Below, piece after piece: positions 1 to 6,894 of a stretch of DNA of 10,522 bases. The notes below the pieces were generated by a model. The model was not told the origin of the DNA. It saw nothing but the letters and a program-made list of their open reading frames with translations, and made no database searches. Numbering within the stretch: the stretch's first letter is position 1; every line of letters begins with the position of its first letter. The translations under genes were made by a program, and so were the position numbers. The DNA is from Pseudonocardia sp. (GTDB lineage: Bacteria > Actinomycetota > Actinomycetes > Mycobacteriales > Pseudonocardiaceae), in assembly GCA_030453005.1 (NCBI GenBank), contig JAKDLE010000047.1:1-10522 (forward strand), in the 5' to 3' direction.

Positions 1-242
1 TCCGCCGCATCGAGCCGATGCAGCCGGGTGTAGGCCCCGCGGATCTTGAACGACCCGGTGCGCTGCAGGTTCTCGCACTTGAGCCATACGGGTCCCCCGC
101 AGCGTTCGCTGAGCACGCGCGAACCCGCGACAGCGGTGGTGGTCACGACGCCGGTGAGCAGCTCCCGAGCGGCGCGGATGTGATCCACGCCGACGGGAGG
201 CACCGGCCGGGTACTCGGTTGAGCGACGGCCATGCTCGGCAT
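1..242 (-). CDS. ilvA: Threonine ammonia-lyase (threonine dehydratase), N-terminal part, runs off the left edge
   Basis: PLP enzyme that deaminates threonine to 2-oxobutyrate, the entry to isoleucine synthesis (or a catabolic version). About 80 residues are visible. The segment WLKCENLQRTGSFKIRGAY (residues 53-71) is the hallmark of fold-type II threonine/serine dehydratases, and Lys66 in SFKIRGA is the expected PLP Schiff-base lysine. The preceding HIRAARELLTGVVTTT matches the usual N-terminal helix and substrate-entry region. Two in-frame ATGs compete: the one at 242 has GGGGAGG about 9 nt upstream, the one at 233 only GAGG. I took 242, and the ends differ by just three residues. The C-terminal portion is outside the window, so the presence of an ACT regulatory domain (IlvA versus TdcB type) cannot be judged. 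It is divergent from the sigma-factor gene. Confidence 0.9.
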   Translation of the reverse strand, partial: MPSMAVAQPSTRPVPPVGVDHIRAARELLTGVVTTTAVAGSRVLSERCGGPVWLKCENLQRTGSFKIRGAYTRLHRLDAA

Positions 243-525
243 CCTCGCACCCCTCCCCACCGCTCCGCCGTTCACGTGAGAGCGCCCGGCAGATGCGGGG
301 TTCGGTCAGGGAGCCGCGCCCAGGTGTCCGGGTGGATCGCTTCGGGTCGCGTGATGGGAGTCGGCGATCCTGTTATCGGATCGACGGCGACGACAACGCC
401 GCGAGGTGTCGCCTGGCCGACGCGAGCCGGACCCATCATCTGCCGGTCGCTCTGAACTTCTCCGGCGACGACGCGAAATTGTCGGACCCGGGTTCTACGC
501 TCGCGGCATACCGAGGGGAGTGACC
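243..525. promoter_or_regulatory. Divergent intergenic region between ilvA and the ECF sigma gene
   Basis: This 283-bp stretch holds no convincing gene; short open frames here lack RBSs and recognisable products. It must carry the promoters of both flanking genes. Visible elements are a 6-7-6 palindrome, CGATCC at 365-370 and GGATCG at 378-383 around an AT-richer TGTTATC centre, and a TANNNT-type -10 hexamer TACGCT at 496-501 ahead of the sigma gene. No clear -35 partner at standard spacing is visible for either gene. The palindrome could be an operator but its regulator is unknown. Confidence 0.5.
496..501 (+). promoter_or_regulatory. Candidate -10 element for the ECF sigma gene
   Basis: TACGCT fits the actinobacterial TANNNT -10 pattern. 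It would place transcription start near 508, just ahead of the GAGGGG Shine-Dalgarno at 513-518 and a GTG at 526. The -35 position (about 473-478, GCGAAA) is poor, so this is only a candidate. Such hexamers occur by chance. Confidence 0.3.
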
Positions 526-1506
526 GTGACCACGATCGAAAGGCCCGCGCAGGACGACTTCCTCGCGCTGGCGCAGCCCTACCGGCGCGAGCTGTTGGCG
601 CACTGCTACCGCATGCTCGGCTCGGTGCACGACGCCGAGGACATGCTCCAGGAGACGCTGGTCCGGGCCTGGCGCGCCTACGACCGGTTCGAGGGGCGCT
701 CGTCGCTGCGCACCTGGCTCCACCGGATCGCCACCACCACCTGCCTCACCGCGCTGGAGGGCCGCAAGCGCCGCCCGATGCCCACCGGTCTGCACGCCAC
801 CGGTTCCGATCCCGACGGGCCGCTGCTCGTCGACTCCGAGGTGCCCTGGCTGGAGCCGGTGTCGGATGCCGCGGTGGGAGCCGACCCGGCGTCGGTCGTC
901 ACGTCCCGGTCCTCGATCCGGCTCGCGTTCGTCGCGGCGTTGCAACACCTGCCCGCCCGGCAGCGGGCCGTGCTGCTGCTGTGCGAGGTGCTGCAGTGGA
1001 AGGCGTCCGAGGTGGCGGAGCTGCTCGACACGTCCACCGCGGGGGTCAACAGCGCGCTGCAACGCGCCCGCGCACAGCTCGCCCGGGTGGCGCCCAGCGA
1101 GGACGACGCCGCGGCGCCGCTGTCCACGCGCCACCAGGAGCTGCTCGACCGCTACGTCGCGGCGTTCGAGGTCAAGGACGTCGCGGGCATCGTCTCGCTG
1201 CTCGCCGCCGACGTCGTCTGGGAGATGCCGCCCTACCCCGACTGGTACCACGGTCGCGAACACGTCGCCCGGCACCTGGAGACACGCTGCCCGGGAGGTC
1301 CGGGCGATCTGCGTCTCGTGCCGATCGCCGCCAACGGACAGCCCGGCCTCGCCTTCTACCTCCGCGGCGAGGACGGCGCGTTCCACGCCTTCAACCTGCA
1401 GGTCCTCACGCTCTCCGGCGGTGCCGTCACCCACGTCGCCACGTTCCTCGACCCGGGACTGTTCCCGGCGTTCGGCCTGCCCGCCACGCTGGGAGCCGAG
1501 CCGTGA
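526..1506 (+). CDS. ECF RNA polymerase sigma factor with C-terminal SnoaL/NTF2-like domain (SigG/SigJ type)
   Basis: Predicted 326-residue extracytoplasmic-function sigma factor that would direct RNA polymerase to a small regulon. Residues about 11-85 form region sigma-2 (LAHCYRMLGSVHDAEDMLQE, then TWLHRIATTTCL). Residues about 130-185 form sigma-4 with its helix-turn-helix (LPARQRAVLLLCEVLQWKAS, EVAELLDTSTAGVNSALQRA). Residues about 202-315 are an added SnoaL-like domain, including the family signature MPPYPDWYHGREHVARHL. This architecture and length match the SigJ/SigG-like ECFs (TIGR02960 kind), in which the fused domain is known or thought to modulate activity in place of a separate anti-sigma factor. 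No anti-sigma gene adjoins it. Start: GTG at 526 has GAGGGG at 513-518 with 7-nt spacing; GTG at 520 lies too close to that site. Its inducer and target promoters cannot be read from the window. Confidence 0.9.
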   Translation: MTTIERPAQDDFLALAQPYRRELLAHCYRMLGSVHDAEDMLQETLVRAWRAYDRFEGRSSLRTWLHRIATTTCLTALEGRKRRPMPTGLHATGSDPDGPLLVDSEVPWLEPVSDAAVGADPASVVTSRSSIRLAFVAALQHLPARQRAVLLLCEVLQWKASEVAELLDTSTAGVNSALQRARAQLARVAPSEDDAAAPLSTRHQELLDRYVAAFEVKDVAGIVSLLAADVVWEMPPYPDWYHGREHVARHLETRCPGGPGDLRLVPIAANGQPGLAFYLRGEDGAFHAFNLQVLTLSGGAVTHVATFLDPGLFPAFGLPATLGAEP

Positions 1507-1638
1507 GCGACCTCTTCGCACATCACGCGTACAGCGGAGGTGAACCGGTCGGCGCAGCGGGGAACAGGCCGGTAGCCTCGGGGCAGGACGAACGCCGATC
1601 ACGAAAGCCGGTCGTCCGATCACCCGGGGGAGGACGTC

Positions 1639-1860
1639 ATGACACGGTCGCGGATCCTCGCGCCGCTGATGGCGGCCGTCGCGCTCGTCGGGGTGGCACT
1701 GGCGACGGTGCGAGGCGCGGGCTGCGACGACCCGGGGTACCTCGCGCCGGTCGACGGCGGCTACGAGCTGGTCGGCGGTTGTGTGGCCGCGGGCGATCTC
1801 CTGGTGTCCGAGCCGCCCGCGGGCGATCCCGCACAGACGGCCGACGCCGAGCGGGGCTGA
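1639..1860 (+). CDS. Small secreted or membrane-anchored protein of unknown function, 73 aa
   Basis: A short gene with a strong Shine-Dalgarno (GGGGGAGG at 1626-1633, 5 nt before ATG), which is the main reason to accept it. The N-terminus is basic (MTRSR) followed by a hydrophobic stretch at residues about 7-24, reading as a signal peptide or membrane anchor. The mature part is about 50 residues, acidic, with two cysteines (Cys29 and Cys48) bracketing a Gly/Tyr-rich segment (GYLAPVDGGYELVGG) and a Pro/Ala-rich tail. Two cysteines could form a disulfide outside the cytoplasm; Cys29 is not in a proper lipobox. A TANNNT-like TAGCCT at 1573-1578 lies 60 nt upstream, but no good -35 is seen. It follows the sigma gene by 132 nt on the same strand and ends in front of a strong hairpin. 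I do not recognise a characterised family. Confidence 0.65.
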   Translation: MTRSRILAPLMAAVALVGVALATVRGAGCDDPGYLAPVDGGYELVGGCVAAGDLLVSEPPAGDPAQTADAERG

Positions 1861-1867
1861 GCCGCGC

Positions 1868-1890
1868 GGCGAGCCGCCCCCCGGCTCGCC
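1868..1890 (+). terminator. Terminator-like hairpin after the small secreted protein gene
   Basis: GGCGAGCCG at 1868-1876 and CGGCTCGCC at 1882-1890 form a perfect 9-bp stem with a CCCCC loop. It begins 7 nt after the stop codon at 1860. There is no T-run, as is common for actinobacterial terminators. It lies between convergent genes. The right arm runs into the first unit of the adjacent tandem repeat. Confidence 0.6.
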
Positions 1891-1959
1891 TGCCAGGGCC
1901 CCGCTCGCCTGCCAGGGCCCCGCTCGCCTGCCAGGGCCCGCTCGCCTGGCCGGGACCCC
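1884..1959. repeat. Short GC-rich tandem repeat, about 19-bp unit, 3-4 copies
   Basis: The unit GCTCGCCTGCCAGGGCCCC occurs at 1884-1902 and 1903-1921 exactly, at 1922-1939 with one C missing, and as a degenerate fourth copy from 1940 (GCTCGCCTGGCCGGGACCCC). It fills the space between the convergent small-protein gene and the Mo-subunit gene. Each unit contains GGGCC(C), so neighbouring copies can pair partly, and the array may help stop transcription in both directions. It is not a CRISPR: there are no unique spacers. Confidence 0.8.
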
Positions 1960-1976
1960 GGGGAGGTGTCGCGCCC

Positions 1977-4058
1977 TCAGCCCAGCAGCTTGTCCAGCGT
2001 GATGGGCAGTTCGCGCACCCGGACACCGGTGGCGTGGTGCACGGCGTTGGACACCGCCGCGGCCGCGCCGACGATGCCGATCTCCCCGATACCCTTGGAC
2101 CCCATCGCGTTGACGTGCGGGTCGTGCTCGTCGAGCCATCCGACGTCGATCTCGCCGACGTCGGCGTTGGCGGTGATGTGGTACTCGGCCAGGTCGTGGT
2201 TGACGACGTGCCCGAACCGGGGGTCCATCACCGAGGTCTCGTGCAGCGCCATCGACAGTCCCATCGTCATGCCGCCGAGGAACTGCGAGCGCGCCAACCG
2301 GGCGTTGATGATCTTCCCGGCGGCGAACACGCCGAGCATCCGGGGCACCCGCACCTCGCCGGTGTCGGCGTCCACCCTGGCCTCGACGAAGTGCGCACCG
2401 AACGCGAACATCGCGTAGTCGTCGGTGGCCGGGTTGGCCTGGACCGCGGCCTCGACCTCGTCGCCGTCGGAGGGGTCGGCTCCGAACTTGGCCCGGAACG
2501 CCCGCGCCGCCTCGACGACGGCCGAGCCCCAGGTCGTCATGCCCGACGATCCGCCCGCCACGGAGGCCTCCGGGTACCTCGTGTCCCCGATCCGCACCTC
2601 GACGGACGCGAGGTCGGCCCCGAGCGCGTCGGCGGCGATCTGAGCCAGCGACGTCCAGGTGCCGGTGCCGAGGTCGGCGGCCCCGATCTCGGCGACGTAG
2701 CGGCCGCCGGAGAAGCGCACGGTCGCCGTCGACTTGGGCATCCGGTACACCGGGTAGACCGACGAGGCGACACCCGTGCCGACGAGCTGGTTCCCCTCGC
2801 GCCGCGAGCGCGGCGCCGGGTCGCGGTCGGCCCAGCCGAAGCGTTGCGCGCCCTCGCGCAGGCACGCCACGAGGTTGCGGCTGGAGAACGGCTTGCCGGA
2901 GTCGGGATCGATCTCGGTGTCGTTGACGACCCGCAGCTCGACCGGGTCCATGCCCAGTTCCTGGGCCAGCTCGTCCATCGCCACCTCGGTGCCGAACATG
3001 CCGGGGCACTCCCCCGGCGCCCGCATCCAGGACGGCACGCCGACGTCGAGCGCCGCCAGCCGGTGCGAGGTGCGCCGGTTCGGCGCGGCGTAGAGCGACC
3101 GGGTGGACACCGCCGTCTGCTCGGCGAACTCCTTGATCCTCGCGGTCTGCTCGACGACGTCGTGCGCGATCCCGGTGAGCGTGCCGTCGCGGTTCGCGGC
3201 CAGCGTGACGTGCTGGATGGTCGGCGTGCGGTAGCCGGCGACGTCGAACATCTGCTGGCGGGTCAGCGCGAGTCGCACCGACCGGCCGGGGACGGCGCGC
3301 GCCGCCATCGCGGCGAGCACGGTGTTCGCCTTGAGCTGCCCCTTCGACCCGAACGCACCGCCGACGTACGGGCAGACGACGTGCACGGCGTCGGGCTCCA
3401 ACCCGAGCACCTTCGCGACGGCCTTCCGCACCGGGTGCACACCCTGGGTGGAGTCCCAGAGCGTGAGCACGCCGTCCTCGGACCGGGCCGTGGTGGTGTG
3501 CGGCTCCAGCGGGTTCTGGTGGTACATCGCGGTGGTGTAGGTCTGCGTCACCGTGACCTCCGCGGCGGCCAGTGCGGCCTCGATGTCCCCCTCGTTCGAG
3601 TCGGTGGGGAACCCGCCGTTCACCGCGTCGGGCCGGTAGAGGTCATCGCGGGAGTCCGAGAGCACGACGTCGTGCGGCGCCTGGTCGTAGGTGACGGCCA
3701 CGAGGTCGGCCGCCTGCCGCGCGACCTCGCTGGTCTCGGCCACCGCGGCGCCGATGATCTGGCCGCGGAACGCCACCTCGTGGGTCTGCAGCACGGCCAG
3801 CTCGGCGTCATCGGTGTTCGCGAGGCGCTCGGCGTCGTCCGGGGTGAGCACCGCGAGCACCCCGTCGAGCGCGAGTGCGGCCGAGGTGTCGATCGCGGTG
3901 ATCCGGCCGCGCCCCACCGTGGACTGCACCGGATGGCAGAACGCGGGGTTCTCCACGGGGTGCTCGTAGGCGTACGGCGCGGTGCCGGTGACCTTGCGGA
4001 CCCCGTCGCGGCGGGCCGGTCCCCGGCCGATGGCCTGGTGTTCGAGCATCTCGGTCAT
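1977..4058 (-). CDS. paoC: Aldehyde oxidoreductase molybdenum-binding subunit (xanthine dehydrogenase family, PaoC/YagR type)
   Basis: Large catalytic subunit (693 aa) of a molybdenum hydroxylase that oxidises aldehydes (or possibly N-heterocycles) to carboxylates, passing electrons through the partner Fe-S and FAD subunits. Residues about 15-125 form the aldehyde oxidase/xanthine dehydrogenase a/b hammerhead domain. The Mo-cofactor part shows GGAFG at 233-237, MRAPGE at 345-350 (the active-site Arg segment in PaoC-like enzymes), GTGTWT at 464-469 and the C-terminal GSKGIGEIG, where Glu659 is the expected catalytic glutamate. MRAPGE and the overall length favour the bacterial PaoC/YagR group over purine xanthine dehydrogenase. 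Start: ATG at 4058, with AGGAG 7 nt upstream, overlaps the previous stop by 4 nt (ATGA). No signal peptide is seen. The substrate cannot be fixed from sequence, and no cofactor-maturation gene lies downstream. Confidence 0.9.
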   Translation of the reverse strand: MTEMLEHQAIGRGPARRDGVRKVTGTAPYAYEHPVENPAFCHPVQSTVGRGRITAIDTSAALALDGVLAVLTPDDAERLANTDDAELAVLQTHEVAFRGQIIGAAVAETSEVARQAADLVAVTYDQAPHDVVLSDSRDDLYRPDAVNGGFPTDSNEGDIEAALAAAEVTVTQTYTTAMYHQNPLEPHTTTARSEDGVLTLWDSTQGVHPVRKAVAKVLGLEPDAVHVVCPYVGGAFGSKGQLKANTVLAAMAARAVPGRSVRLALTRQQMFDVAGYRTPTIQHVTLAANRDGTLTGIAHDVVEQTARIKEFAEQTAVSTRSLYAAPNRRTSHRLAALDVGVPSWMRAPGECPGMFGTEVAMDELAQELGMDPVELRVVNDTEIDPDSGKPFSSRNLVACLREGAQRFGWADRDPAPRSRREGNQLVGTGVASSVYPVYRMPKSTATVRFSGGRYVAEIGAADLGTGTWTSLAQIAADALGADLASVEVRIGDTRYPEASVAGGSSGMTTWGSAVVEAARAFRAKFGADPSDGDEVEAAVQANPATDDYAMFAFGAHFVEARVDADTGEVRVPRMLGVFAAGKIINARLARSQFLGGMTMGLSMALHETSVMDPRFGHVVNHDLAEYHITANADVGEIDVGWLDEHDPHVNAMGSKGIGEIGIVGAAAAVSNAVHHATGVRVRELPITLDKLLG

Positions 4059-5113
4059 CGCGGGTCTCCTGTCTCGGATGCGGCCAGGTCGCGCAGCACG
4101 GCGGTGACCGTCGCCGCGGCGAGCGGGATCTTGAACGCGTTGCCGCCGTCGAGGCCGTCCACGCCGCGCGCGTCGGTCAGCTCGGCCTCGATCGCCGCCC
4201 GGAAGTTGGCAGGCGTGGGCGCCGCGCCGCGCAGCTGCTCCTCGGCGCGGGTGGCGCGCCACGGCTTGTGGGCCACGCCGCCGAGCGCGACCCGGACGTC
4301 GCGGACCACCCCGTCCGCGACGTCGAGCACGGCGGCCACGCTGACGAGCGCGAACGCGTACGAGGCCCGGTCACGCACCTTCCGGTACGCCGAGCGGCCC
4401 CTCATCGGAGGCAGCTCGACGCCGGTGATCAGGTCGCCGTGCTCCAGCACCGTGTCGCGCTCCGGGGCGTCGCCCGGGAGGCGGTGCAGCTCGGTCAGCG
4501 GGATCACGCGCTCGCCGTCGGGGCCGAGCACCCGGACCCGCGCGTCGAGCACCGCCATCCCCACGGCCATGTCCGAGGGGTGGGTGGCGACGCAGTGCTC
4601 GGAGGCGCCGAGAATCGCGTGGTTGCGGGTCCATCCGGCGCCGTCGTGGGTCGGCGCCGGACGGCCGGGCACCGCGAGCGCCGAACAGCCTGATCCGGGC
4701 TCACGCTTGTTGCACGGCGTCGAGACGTTCTGGAAGTAGACGCAGCGCGTGCGCTGCAGGAGGTTGCCGCCGGTGGTGGCCATGTTCCGCAGCTGGCCCG
4801 AGGCGCCGGCGAGCAGCGCCTGCGACAGCACCCGGAACCGTTCCCGCACGCGCGGGTCGGCGGCCAGGTCGCTGTTGCGGACCGCGGCCCCGACACTCAG
4901 CCCACCGACGCCGAGCCCGCCGCCGTCGCCGTCGGTGATCTCCGCCGAGGTCAGCGACGTGACGTCGACGAGCAGGTCGGGGGAGACGATGCCGAGCTTG
5001 AGGTGGTCGACGAGGTTGGTGCCGCCGCCGAGGTACACGGCGGCCGGATCCTCCGCGACGGAGCGCACGGCGTCGACGACGTCCCCGGGGGCCTGGTAGG
5101 CGAAGGGCTTCAC
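4055..5113 (-). CDS. paoB: Aldehyde oxidoreductase FAD-binding subunit with extra 4Fe-4S insertion (PaoB/YagS type)
   Basis: Medium subunit (352 aa) that carries FAD and hands electrons from the 2Fe-2S subunit to the final acceptor. FAD-binding motifs are [13 protein letters not shown] at residues 27-39 and [11 protein letters not shown] at 112-122; a CO-dehydrogenase flavoprotein C-terminal domain follows. Just after the second motif is a cysteine-bearing insertion, [20 protein letters not shown] (Cys124, Cys134, Cys143), with another cysteine at 174 in [11 protein letters not shown]. This matches the [4Fe-4S]-binding insertion of E. coli PaoB and its relatives and is absent from ordinary xanthine dehydrogenase FAD subunits. 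The start is GTG at 5113, overlapping the previous stop by 4 nt (GTGA); the stop overlaps the Mo-subunit start by 4 nt. Such translational coupling suggests fixed stoichiometry. Confidence 0.91.
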   Translation of the reverse strand: MKPFAYQAPGDVVDAVRSVAEDPAAVYLGGGTNLVDHLKLGIVSPDLLVDVTSLTSAEITDGDGGGLGVGGLSVGAAVRNSDLAADPRVRERFRVLSQALLAGASGQLRNMATTGGNLLQRTRCVYFQNVSTPCNKREPGSGCSALAVPGRPAPTHDGAGWTRNHAILGASEHCVATHPSDMAVGMAVLDARVRVLGPDGERVIPLTELHRLPGDAPERDTVLEHGDLITGVELPPMRGRSAYRKVRDRASYAFALVSVAAVLDVADGVVRDVRVALGGVAHKPWRATRAEEQLRGAAPTPANFRAAIEAELTDARGVDGLDGGNAFKIPLAAATVTAVLRDLAASETGDPR

Positions 5114-5643
5114 CGGGCACCGCCCGCGTTCGTCCCCTCGCGCCGGGGGGCGGCGGCCTGCACGGCGGGCACGATGTTCGCGTACGCGCCGCAGCGGCAC
5201 AGGTTGCCGCTCATGCGCTCGGCGATCTCGTCGTGGTCGAGCTCGGCGGTCGTGCCGGGCTCGGTGACGGCCGAGGGCCAGCCGTCGGCGTACTCGGCGA
5301 GCATCCCGACCGCCGAGCACACCTGCCCGGGCGTGCAGTAGCCGCACTGGAAGGCGTCGTGGTCGATGAACGCCTGCTGCACGGGGTGCAGCCCGCCGTC
5401 CTGCCCGAGCCCCTCCGCCGTCGTGATCTCCGCGCCGCCCTGCGTGACCGCGAGGGTGAGACAGCTCAGCGTGCGGCGGCCGTCGGTGAGCACGGTGCAC
5501 GCCCCGCACTGGCCGTGGTCGCAGCCCTTCTTGGCGCTGGTGTTGCCGATCCGTTCCCGCAGGGCGTCGAGCAGGGTGGTGCGGGTGTCGATCGTGAGGT
5601 GGTGGTCTTGGCCGTCGATCCGGAGTGTCAGTTCGGTCTCCAC
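5110..5643 (-). CDS. paoA: Aldehyde oxidoreductase 2Fe-2S subunit (PaoA/YagT type, no Tat signal)
   Basis: Small electron-transfer subunit, 177 aa, with two [2Fe-2S] clusters. The N-terminal plant-ferredoxin-like domain holds Cys41, Cys46, Cys49 and Cys61 ([14 protein letters not shown]...LSC). The C-terminal helical domain holds Cys100, Cys103, Cys149 and Cys151 ([10 protein letters not shown] and [10 protein letters not shown]). All eight ligands are present. The chain starts directly at [11 protein letters not shown] and lacks the twin-arginine leader of E. coli PaoA, so this complex is predicted to be cytoplasmic. The start is GTG at 5643; its Shine-Dalgarno is weak (a GGGGGG run about 12 nt upstream), which may mean translation benefits from readthrough from metB, whose stop is 28 nt away. 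No earlier start fits the family length. First gene of the three-gene coupled set. Confidence 0.92.
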   Translation of the reverse strand: METELTLRIDGQDHHLTIDTRTTLLDALRERIGNTSAKKGCDHGQCGACTVLTDGRRTLSCLTLAVTQGGAEITTAEGLGQDGGLHPVQQAFIDHDAFQCGYCTPGQVCSAVGMLAEYADGWPSAVTEPGTTAELDHDEIAERMSGNLCRCGAYANIVPAVQAAAPRREGTNAGGAR

Positions 5644-5671
5644 TCCGCAGGCGTACCCCCCGGTGCCTGTT

Positions 5672-6814
5672 CTAGGCGCGATCCAGGGCGGCGCGCAGGT
5701 CGTCGGCGAGGTCCGGGGCGTCCTCGATGCCGACGGAGAGCCGGACGAGGTTGTCGGGCACCTCCAGCGCCGAGCCCGACACCGAGGCGTGGGTCATCGC
5801 CGCCGGGTGCTCGATCAGCGACTCGACGCCGCCGAGCGACTCCGCGAGGGTGAACAGCCGCGTGCCCGCGCACACCCGCAGCGCCGCCTCCCGGCCTGCG
5901 GCCACGGTGAACGAGACCATCCCCCCGAAGCGCCGCATCTGCTTGGCCGCCACCTCGTGGCCCGGGTGCTCCGCCAGTCCCGGGTAGAGCACCTGCGAGA
6001 CGGCGGCGTGCCCGGCGAGCATCTCGACGATGCGCTCGGCGTTGTCGCAGTGGCGCTCCATGCGCACCGCGAGGGTCTTGACACCGCGCAGCGTGAGCCA
6101 GGCGTCGAACGGCCCGGGCACCGAGCCGACGGAGTTCTGGGTGAACAGCAGCCGCTGCGCCAGCTCGTCGTCGCTGGTCATGAGCGCGCCGCCGACCACG
6201 TCGGAGTGCCCACCCACGTACTTCGTGGTGGAGTGCAGCACCACGTCGGCACCGAGGGCGAGCGGGTTCTGCAGGTAGGGCGAGGCGAAGGTGTTGTCGA
6301 CGACGAGCCGCGCGCCGGCCGACTGCGCGACACCCGCCAGCGCGCCGATGTCGGCCACGCCCAGCAGCGGGTTGGTGGGCGTCTCGCACCAGACCAGGCG
6401 GGTGGTGGGGCGCAGCGCGGCGCGCAGCGCGTCGAGGTCGCCCAGGTCGGCGGGCGTGTACTCGATACCCCACCCGGTCAGCACTTTGTCGACGAGCCGG
6501 AACGTGCCGCCGTAGGCGTCGTGCGGGATGACGACGTGGTCGCCCGGCTTGAGCAGCACGCGCAACAGCACGTCGGACGCGCCCATCCCCGAGCCGAACG
6601 CGACGGCGTGCCTGCCGCCCTCCAGCGCGGCCAGGCACTCCTGTAGCGCGGTGCGGGTGGGGTTGGCCGAGCGCGAGTACTCGTACCCCGCGCGCAACCC
6701 CCCGACGCCGTCCTGGGCGAAGGTGGACGACGGGTGGATCGGCGTGATCACCGCGCCGGTGGTGGGGTCGGGCTCCTGGCCCACGTGGATCGCGTTCGTC
6801 GAGAAGCCGGGCAT
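5672..6814 (-). CDS. metB: Cystathionine gamma-synthase (may also act as gamma-lyase)
   Basis: PLP enzyme of the Cys/Met metabolism family, 380 aa, that joins an O-acylhomoserine with cysteine to give cystathionine. Recognised by TNAIHVGQEPDPTTGAV at the start, YEYSRSANPTRTALQ (residues 44-58), VWCETPTNPL (141-150), DNTFASPYLQNPL (173-185) and the PLP-lysine segment HSTTKYVGGHSD with Lys198. The C-terminal SLGGVESLIEHPAAMTHAS matches the family. Many actinobacterial MetB proteins also show cystathionine gamma-lyase activity, and sequence alone cannot separate the two. Start: ATG at 6814. There is no Shine-Dalgarno; a TANNNT hexamer (TAGCGT, 6827-6822 read on the minus strand) would start transcription at or next to the ATG, so a leaderless message is plausible. 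It shares the sulfur pathway with cbs, about 2 kb upstream on the same strand. Confidence 0.92.
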   Translation of the reverse strand: MPGFSTNAIHVGQEPDPTTGAVITPIHPSSTFAQDGVGGLRAGYEYSRSANPTRTALQECLAALEGGRHAVAFGSGMGASDVLLRVLLKPGDHVVIPHDAYGGTFRLVDKVLTGWGIEYTPADLGDLDALRAALRPTTRLVWCETPTNPLLGVADIGALAGVAQSAGARLVVDNTFASPYLQNPLALGADVVLHSTTKYVGGHSDVVGGALMTSDDELAQRLLFTQNSVGSVPGPFDAWLTLRGVKTLAVRMERHCDNAERIVEMLAGHAAVSQVLYPGLAEHPGHEVAAKQMRRFGGMVSFTVAAGREAALRVCAGTRLFTLAESLGGVESLIEHPAAMTHASVSGSALEVPDNLVRLSVGIEDAPDLADDLRAALDRA

Positions 6815-6821
6815 GGGGCCA

Positions 6822-6827
6822 ACGCTA
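6822..6827 (-). promoter_or_regulatory. metB: Candidate -10 box giving a leaderless metB transcript
   Basis: Read on the minus strand this is TAGCGT, a TANNNT hexamer whose expected start point falls around 6815-6814, the first base of the metB ATG. metB has no Shine-Dalgarno, and leaderless messages are common in actinobacteria. The -35 position would fall about 6845-6850, touching the proximal arm of the 11-bp inverted repeat. No good -35 match is present. Confidence 0.35.
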
Positions 6828-6846
6828 CGCCCCCGTGATCGCCGCC

Positions 6847-6886
6847 TGCGGTACAGGAGGTTCAGCCACGAGTCCCCTGTACCGCA
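6847..6886 (-). terminator. 11-bp inverted repeat between tetR and metB (terminator or operator)
   Basis: TGCGGTACAGG at 6847-6857 and CCTGTACCGCA at 6876-6886 are perfect inverted copies with an 18-bp spacer. In RNA they give an 11-bp stem that starts 8 nt after the tetR stop, the position expected of a terminator, though no T-run follows. In DNA the half-site centres are 29 bp apart, close to three helical turns, and the metB-side arm would overlap a -35 region for metB. Both readings are open; I favour a tetR terminator slightly. Confidence 0.5.
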
Positions 6887-6894
6887 CGCGGTGA

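Noticed and set aside
1884..1959. CRISPR-like array
   Set aside because: Units are directly adjacent with no spacers, and no cas genes are present.
436..3009. Long minus-strand open frame antisense to the sigma gene and entering the Mo-subunit gene
   Set aside because: Low-complexity Arg-rich translation with no recognisable motif; it spans the intergenic tandem repeat.
981..4739. Plus-strand open frame of over 1,200 codons across the sigma gene and the Mo and FAD subunit genes
   Set aside because: Arg/Gly/Val/His-rich translation with no domain, antisense to two clear enzyme genes; a GC-driven shadow. The in-frame GTG at 1503 overlapping the sigma stop is therefore also not accepted as a start.
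1977..5643. Purine xanthine dehydrogenase (XdhABC)
   Set aside because: The 4Fe-4S insertion in the FAD subunit and MRAPGE in the Mo subunit fit the PaoABC aldehyde oxidoreductase group better.
6815..6894. SAM or other riboswitch upstream of metB
   Set aside because: The 80-nt gap contains one simple hairpin; no conserved riboswitch core is visible and metB may be leaderless.
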